Assembly: GCA_904502215.1 (NCBI GenBank)
Contig: CAJGDQ010000005.1
Coordinates: 1 to 19,051, forward strand
From: Clostridiaceae bacterium
GTDB taxonomy: Bacteria; Bacillota; Clostridia; Oscillospirales; Acutalibacteraceae
Direction of reading: 5' to 3'
DNA length: 19,051 nucleotides
Within the stretch, counting starts at the first letter, position 1, and the number at the start of each line of letters is the position of its first letter. Shown piece by piece: positions 14,434-19,051 of this stretch. The translations under genes and the position numbers were made by a program. A model generated the notes under the pieces. It saw only the letters and a list, made by a program, of their open reading frames with translations. It searched no databases and was not told where the DNA came from.

Positions 14434-15357
14434 ATGAAGTTTAATAACCTAAAAGGAAGCCTTATTCTTATCTTGGCTTCGCTTATATGGGGCTTGGCAT
14501 TTGTTGCCCAAACTGCCGCAGTAGAATTAGTTGAGCCTTTTTGCCTTAACGCTCTTCGCAGTTTTGTTGGAGCTTTAGCCCTCTATATTTTCTATCTTTT
14601 TACCAATATAAAAGAAAAAAAACCGTTTTTCCCAAAGCAAAAACAAGTCAAAAAGAAATATTTGCTTTCGGCTGTTATTTGCGGAACACTTTTAGCTATA
14701 TCGGTTAATTTTCAGCAATTTGGACTAGCTTATTATCCTAAAGGTGTTGCAAGCGAGGCAAGGGCAGGATTTTTAACCGCTCTCTATGTTATATTAGTTC
14801 CAATATTCTCAGTTTTTTTAGGCAAAAAAATAAAGCCTCTAATTTGGGCAGGAGTTATTATTGCAATATTCGGAATTTATAAGCTTTGCTTTAACGGCTC
14901 TTTAAACGGAATATACTTAGGCGATATTTTAGTTTTCCTTTGTGCTATAAGCTTTTCATTCCATATTCTTGCCATTGATAAGTATGTTGGCATTACCGGC
15001 GGAATAAAGCTTTCGATAATGCAGTTTATAGTTTGCGGTATTATATCTTCCCTGCTTTCTCTTATTTTCGAGTTTGAAAGCACCACAATAAGCGGTATTT
15101 TAGCTGCTGCTCCTCAAATTTTATATCTTGGCGTTATGTCTAGCGGAATAGCTTATACCCTACAAATTGTCGGTCAAAAGTTTGCCGAGCCTGCAATAGC
15201 TTCAATATCCATGAGCCTTGAAAGTGTTTTTGCCGCTCTTGGCGGTTGGCTCATTTCAGGAAACATATTATCAGGCAGTGAAATTTTAGGCTGTATTCTT
15301 GTTTTTATCGCAATAATAGTTGCCCAGCTCCCCTCTTTCAAAAAAGAAGAAACCTAA
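14434..15357 (+). CDS. EamA-family (DMT superfamily) transporter
   Basis: Integral membrane permease of 307 residues with about ten hydrophobic segments arranged as two EamA repeats (about 6-147 and 157-298). The first repeat has LIWGLAFVAQ and the LNALRSFVGALAL motif; the second ends in ASISMSLESVFAALGGWLISG, the typical EamA re-entry region. Members export or import amino acids, nucleosides and other metabolites; no substrate can be read off. The ATG starts one base after the tex stop, with AAGGAG (14421-14426) inside the last tex codons, so it is very likely co-expressed with tex. A Lys-rich cytoplasmic loop (about 52-72) separates two early segments. No clear terminator follows it. Confidence 0.88.
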   Translation: MKFNNLKGSLILILASLIWGLAFVAQTAAVELVEPFCLNALRSFVGALALYIFYLFTNIKEKKPFFPKQKQVKKKYLLSAVICGTLLAISVNFQQFGLAYYPKGVASEARAGFLTALYVILVPIFSVFLGKKIKPLIWAGVIIAIFGIYKLCFNGSLNGIYLGDILVFLCAISFSFHILAIDKYVGITGGIKLSIMQFIVCGIISSLLSLIFEFESTTISGILAAAPQILYLGVMSSGIAYTLQIVGQKFAEPAIASISMSLESVFAALGGWLISGNILSGSEILGCILVFIAIIVAQLPSFKKEET

Positions 15358-15360
15358 TAA

Positions 15361-15390
15361 TTTACAATTTGTTTATTTTTATCATATATT
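15361..15390 (+). promoter_or_regulatory. Candidate promoter of the Gld-type ABC operon
   Basis: TTTACA (15361-15366), 18-bp spacer, TATATT (15385-15390), each one mismatch from consensus. The surrounding 78-bp gap is AT-rich, which raises the chance of a random match. No hairpin terminator separates it from the upstream transporter gene, so read-through is also possible. Confidence 0.4.
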
Positions 15391-15435
15391 TTTTTGATAT
15401 CATCATAATGTTAAAAACTTTCAGGAGGAATAAAA

Positions 15436-16425
15436 ATGATTAGTGTTACCGGTCTTTCCAAGCGATACGGTTCCCATCTTGCCGTTAAAGATGTTAATTT
15501 CAACATTGAAAAGGGCGAGGTAATCGGTTTTTTAGGCCCTAACGGTGCCGGAAAATCAACTATTATGAATATCCTAACCGGATACCTTTCTCTAACTCAA
15601 GGAAAGGTTGAGATTGATGGTTTTGATATTACCGAAAATCCCGAAGAGGCAAAGAAGAGAATTGGCTATCTGCCCGAATTGCCACCGCTTTATATGGATA
15701 TGAAGGTTAGAGAATACCTCGATTTTGTATACGATTTAAAAAAGGTTAAATTCCCTAAAAAAGCCCATATAAATGAAATTTTAAAATTGGTTAAGATTGA
15801 TGATGTTCAAAACCGCCTTATCAAAAATCTTTCAAAGGGTTATCGCCAAAGGGTTGGCTTTGCTCAGGCCCTTATCGGCAACCCCGATGTTTTAATTCTT
15901 GATGAGCCAACCGTTGGTCTTGACCCCAAGCAAATCATCGAGATTAGAAACCTTATTGCAAAGCTTGGAAAGAACCATACCATTATTCTTTCTTCCCATA
16001 TCCTTTCGGAAATTCAGTCGGTTTGCAAAAGGGTTATCATTATAAACCAAGGCGAAATAATTGCCGATGATATTTCGGAAAATCTTTCAGCAAAGCTTTC
16101 AAGCGACCTTTCCTTAGTTGCTAGAATTATTTGCTCAGAGAATGAAATGCTTGAAACCCTCAAAACCGTCAAGGATGTTAAATCGGTTGTATGCCTTGGC
16201 TGCAAAGAGAACGGCTCTTTTGATTTTCTTATCGAGCCTGAGGATAATTGCGATATTCGAGCTGCCGTTTTTGAGAGGGTTGTTTCCCGTGGCAAAACCC
16301 TTTTATCTCTCACCTCTAACAGTGCTTCACTTGAACAGGTATTCCTAAAGCTTACTGAGGTTGCCGATAATGATGAGGCCAGAAAAATGCTTGGCACCCA
16401 AAATAACTATGAGGAGGAAAATTAA
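15436..16425 (+). CDS. GldA-like ABC transporter ATPase
   Basis: Cytoplasmic ATPase subunit of an ABC-2 type system, 329 residues. Motifs in order: Walker A GPNGAGKST (34-42), a GYLPELPPLY segment in the Q-loop position (77-86) where glutamate stands instead of glutamine, as in GldA-type ATPases, signature LSKGY (132-136), Walker B LILDE (153-157), GLDP D-loop region and SSH switch histidine (H188). A C-terminal extension of about 110 residues (beyond 215) is common in this subgroup. GGAGG lies seven bases before the ATG. Stop and next start are directly adjacent, so it is clearly in an operon with the permease. The gliding-motility name comes from Bacteroidetes homologues and implies no motility here. 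Confidence 0.9.
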   Translation: MISVTGLSKRYGSHLAVKDVNFNIEKGEVIGFLGPNGAGKSTIMNILTGYLSLTQGKVEIDGFDITENPEEAKKRIGYLPELPPLYMDMKVREYLDFVYDLKKVKFPKKAHINEILKLVKIDDVQNRLIKNLSKGYRQRVGFAQALIGNPDVLILDEPTVGLDPKQIIEIRNLIAKLGKNHTIILSSHILSEIQSVCKRVIIINQGEIIADDISENLSAKLSSDLSLVARIICSENEMLETLKTVKDVKSVVCLGCKENGSFDFLIEPEDNCDIRAAVFERVVSRGKTLLSLTSNSASLEQVFLKLTEVADNDEARKMLGTQNNYEEEN

Positions 16426-17127
16426 ATGACTGCTATATTTAAAAGAGAATTCAAAGCTTATTTTTCAACCCCTATAGGTTATATCTTTTTAGCCGCATTT
16501 TATTTCTTCCTTGGCATATTTTTCTTCACATTATTCAGCAACGGTTCTCCTGCTATTTCAGAAATATTATCAAGTATGTCAACCGTTATTTTCTTCCTAC
16601 TTCCCGTTATAACTATGAGAACCATGAGCGAGGATAAAAGACAAAAGATTGACCAAATTCTTTTAACCTCTCCAGTTAAGCTTTCTTCGATAGTTTTAGG
16701 CAAGTTCTTTGCTGCTCTTGCAGTTTTTGCAATAGGCTTTGCTCCAACTTTGATTTTTGAGATAATTTTTGCAGCTTTTGTTAGCGTTAATATTTTCTCA
16801 TATCTCTATTCCTTGCTCGGAATAATGCTTTTAGGCGGCACTCTTATTGCAATCGGTATATTCATTTCTTCCTTAACCGAAAGCACAGTTGTTTCGGCAA
16901 TCATCACCTTCCTTATCAATATAGTTTTAATACTTATCACATTATTCACTTCAATAATTCAAAATGAAACAATTGTTAAAATAATCAGCGCCATTTCTTT
17001 TACAAATGTTTTCCAAAGCTTTTCGGATACCGTTTTCTCGATTGCAGATATTATTTACTTTTTAAGCTTTATTGCCGCATTCTTGTTTCTGAGTGTTCGT
17101 TCACTTGAGAAGAGAAGATGGTCCTAA
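16426..17127 (+). CDS. ABC-2 type membrane permease (GldF-like)
   Basis: Membrane subunit of the ABC system, 233 residues with about six hydrophobic segments (near 18-38, 50-66, 85-112, 122-148, 152-178 and 205-228). The start MTAIFKREFKAYFSTPIGYIFLA and the MRTMSEDKRQKIDQILLTSPV loop after the second segment are typical of GldF-type permeases. GGAGG lies eight bases upstream of the ATG, inside the ATPase C-terminus. No substrate is known. The next gene begins 14 bp after the stop. Confidence 0.88.
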   Translation: MTAIFKREFKAYFSTPIGYIFLAAFYFFLGIFFFTLFSNGSPAISEILSSMSTVIFFLLPVITMRTMSEDKRQKIDQILLTSPVKLSSIVLGKFFAALAVFAIGFAPTLIFEIIFAAFVSVNIFSYLYSLLGIMLLGGTLIAIGIFISSLTESTVVSAIITFLINIVLILITLFTSIIQNETIVKIISAISFTNVFQSFSDTVFSIADIIYFLSFIAAFLFLSVRSLEKRRWS

Positions 17128-17141
17128 AGGAGGTAATGAAA

Positions 17142-18686
17142 ATGGAAAAAAAGATTAAAAATCAAGCTTTATTCAAAAAAGGCGGATATTCCATCGCAAT
17201 TACCGCCGTCGTTTTAGCTATCATAATTGTTTTTAACATCTTGGTTAGCGCTTTATCTGATAGATTTGTTCTTGAATTTGATATGTCGGCCGAAAAGACC
17301 AACTCCATAAGTAAAGAAAACCTTGAGTATATAAAAAATGTTGAAGATGAAATCTCGATTACAATGTGCTCAACAAAAGATGATTATATCGGCGGATTTA
17401 TGTCATACTATGCTCAGCAATACGGTGTTGCTGAAGATGCAACTGCATATTATGAGCAAACCATTAAATTGATAGAAAAATATGGCGACTACAATAAAAA
17501 CATTACGGTTGATTTCGCCAATACCCAATCCTCTGAGTTTTCGAGTATCACAACAAAGTATGCAAACGATAACCTAGCCTTTGGCGATATTATCGTTTCA
17601 ACAAATAAAAACGGCACCGAGAGATATAAGGTTTTAACCTATTCGGATATATACGACCTTACCGAAGACGACAGCTATGCAGCTTATGGTTATACCTTCT
17701 CAACCGTTACCGGCAACCAGATAGAAACCGCTCTTACAGGCGCTATTGCTTATGTTACCAGCGATTCCGATAAGAAGATTGCTATTCTCACAGGTCATTC
17801 AGCTCATGATTACACCGCAAATTACAAAAAGATGCTTGAAAACAATAACTATACCGTTGATGTTATTGATGACGGCGTTATAACAAAAATTTCAAATGAT
17901 TACGATGCAATAGTTATAGCTTCTCCCTCAACCGATTTCTTGAGCGGTGAACTTGATGTTATTTCAGCATTTCTTGATAACGGCGGAAACTTAGATAAGG
18001 GTCTTATCTATTTTGCTGATGCAACACTGCCCTTCCTTCCAAACTTCAATGAGTTTTTATCCGAATGGGGAATCATAGCCGAAGAAGGTATCCTTTTCGA
18101 AACCATCGAGGGCTATTATATGACCAACGAACCAACCACCCTTCTATCAGCTACCGCTTCTGAAGATAAAATTGTTGCAAACCTTAAAAGCTATTGTCTT
18201 ACAGGAAATAACGTTCCCTTAACCGCTGTTAAAAAAGATGTTCTTGAAGTTGAATCTCTTTTAGAAACCTCACCTGGCGTTGTTGCGGCTCCTATCGGCG
18301 TTGCAAGCGATTGGAATGGTGCCAAAGAAGATGATAAGCAAAACTATTCAACCCTTATTCAATCGGTTAAAAAAGATTATAACGATGATAATAAAGAAAT
18401 TTCCAGCTATGTTATGGCTTTCAGTAGCGTTCAGTTCATCTACTCCGAATATGCTGAAATGAACGAGGTTTCAAATAAGAATATCGCACTTTCGGCTACC
18501 GAGCGTGCTTGCAGAGTTGAGGACACCGGCATTTATTTCATTTCAAAATCAATAACCGAAGAAAACTTTGTTTCCTCTGTTACCCAAAGTTCTTCTAATG
18601 TTATAATGATTATTTTCGTTATCCTTATCCCCTTAATCTGCATTGCGGCAGGAATTTATATCTATATTAAAAGAAGGAACGCATAA
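17142..18686 (+). CDS. GldG-like ABC transporter auxiliary protein
   Basis: Membrane-anchored extracytoplasmic component of the Gld-type system. The frame opens at 17118, inside the permease gene, but AAGGAGGT (17127-17134) fits the ATG at 17142, giving 514 residues (MEKKIKNQALF). There is one membrane segment near the N-terminus (about 16-38) and one at the C-terminus (about 485-506) followed by KRRNA, with a large domain between them outside the cell. The sequence after the first segment (LEFDMSAEKTNSIS) matches the GldG pattern where a Rossmann-like domain begins, and KIAILTGHSAHDY followed later by YDAIVIASPSTDF fits that fold. Asp and Asn are abundant. Function is unknown outside Bacteroidetes. 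Confidence 0.82.
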   Translation: MEKKIKNQALFKKGGYSIAITAVVLAIIIVFNILVSALSDRFVLEFDMSAEKTNSISKENLEYIKNVEDEISITMCSTKDDYIGGFMSYYAQQYGVAEDATAYYEQTIKLIEKYGDYNKNITVDFANTQSSEFSSITTKYANDNLAFGDIIVSTNKNGTERYKVLTYSDIYDLTEDDSYAAYGYTFSTVTGNQIETALTGAIAYVTSDSDKKIAILTGHSAHDYTANYKKMLENNNYTVDVIDDGVITKISNDYDAIVIASPSTDFLSGELDVISAFLDNGGNLDKGLIYFADATLPFLPNFNEFLSEWGIIAEEGILFETIEGYYMTNEPTTLLSATASEDKIVANLKSYCLTGNNVPLTAVKKDVLEVESLLETSPGVVAAPIGVASDWNGAKEDDKQNYSTLIQSVKKDYNDDNKEISSYVMAFSSVQFIYSEYAEMNEVSNKNIALSATERACRVEDTGIYFISKSITEENFVSSVTQSSSNVIMIIFVILIPLICIAAGIYIYIKRRNA

Positions 18687-19051
18687 ATGAGCAATATTCC
18701 TGAAAATAAACAAAACGAAGAGTTTCAAGATGGTTTCTCAACCATATTTTCCAATCCTGAAGAACACCGCAAAATAGAAAAGGTTAAAAAGAAAAAGCCC
18801 CTTATAAAAATTATGGCTTTCTTCCTTTCCCTTGTTATTTTAATAGGCGGAACGGTTGCTGTTATAAAGCTTATCCCCGAGAAAGAAGAAGAGGATAATT
18901 TCATTCCCCTAATGGATGAAATCGAAATTCTCAATTTGGAAAGTGATACCTTCAAAACTGTTACTATCCAAAATCAAAACGGAAAGTTTGAGTTTTATAG
19001 CCAAGCCGTTGAAAACGCCGATACTTCTTCTAGCGAAACCGCTGCAGTTAA
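18687..19051 (+). CDS. DUF4340-like membrane protein, 5' part only
   Basis: The frame opens immediately after the GldG-like stop (TAA then ATG) with AAGGA eight bases upstream, and continues to the window edge: 121 codons seen. The N-terminus is charged and cytoplasmic (MSNIPENKQNEEFQ; a KKKKP run near 35-38). A single membrane segment follows at about 42-62 (LIKIMAFFLSLVILIGGTVAV) and then an acidic stretch (EKEEEDN). The segment IEILNLESDTFKTVTIQNQN after it resembles the start of DUF4340 domains, which commonly follow GldG genes in Clostridia. The identification leans on that context, since most of the domain is missing. Confidence 0.7.
   Translation, partial: MSNIPENKQNEEFQDGFSTIFSNPEEHRKIEKVKKKKPLIKIMAFFLSLVILIGGTVAVIKLIPEKEEEDNFIPLMDEIEILNLESDTFKTVTIQNQNGKFEFYSQAVENADTSSSETAAV

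Noticed and set aside
15358..15435. A terminator after the EamA transporter gene
   Set aside because: T-rich runs exist but no inverted repeat precedes them; TGATATCA is too short to form a terminator.
17118..17141. An earlier GldG-like start overlapping the permease gene
   Set aside because: AAGGAGGT at 17127-17134 is downstream of that ATG and only one base from the one at 17136; it fits the ATG at 17142.
1..19051. CRISPR array, tRNA/rRNA genes, prophage or integrase genes, toxin-antitoxin pair
   Set aside because: No spaced direct repeats, no tRNA cloverleaf, no phage or recombinase motifs and no small two-gene toxin module were found on either strand.

Overview
The window looks like core chromosome from a low-to-moderate-GC, endospore-forming member of the Clostridia (Firmicutes). 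A family-level guess of Oscillospirales/Ruminococcaceae type is inference from gene content and codon style only. The support is a spore cortex hydrolase (SleB type), the sporulation phosphatase SpoIIE, the Firmicutes block yloU-fakA-recG, Bacillota-like Shine-Dalgarno sites (AGGAGG) in front of almost every gene, and two TTG starts. I see no prophage, transposase, CRISPR array, tRNA or rRNA. No gene-free stretch exceeds 160 bp, so there is no large dark region.

Layout. (1) Positions 1-2102, minus strand: the start codon of a gene running off the left edge, then rlmD/rumA-type RNA uracil methyltransferase, then a sleB-like cortex-lytic enzyme. A terminator and a promoter physically overlap between sleB and rumA. 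(2) 2103-4671: a promoter with a Spo0A-box match and a 21-bp spacer drives spoIIE. The gene is followed by a 79-bp palindromic repeat element and a bidirectional terminator. (3) 4672-12141, minus strand, one long apparent operon read right to left: ymdB-like phosphodiesterase, peptide-type ABC substrate-binding lipoprotein, yloU (Asp23 family), fakA, recG, a flavin reductase-like protein and a YfcE-like phosphodiesterase. It starts from a near-consensus promoter at 12175-12203. (4) 12285-15357, plus strand: tex and an EamA/DMT-type transporter. (5) 15436-19051, plus strand: a four-gene Gld-type ABC system (ATPase, ABC-2 permease, GldG-like protein, DUF4340-like protein cut by the window edge).

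How the parts relate. SpoIIE and SleB belong to opposite ends of the spore life cycle: sigma-F activation after septation, and cortex hydrolysis at germination. They are divergently transcribed from a shared 152-bp region. The long minus-strand operon keeps the conserved yloU/fakA/recG linkage (lipid kinase subunit plus recombination helicase) but adds an orphan binding protein and a redox/phosphoesterase tail. The Gld-type ABC operon is the least understood functional unit here. The most interesting non-coding signals are the Spo0A-type spoIIE promoter, the terminator/promoter overlap before rumA, and the covarying palindromic element after spoIIE. All functional statements rest on reading motifs and recalling families; no searches were run.
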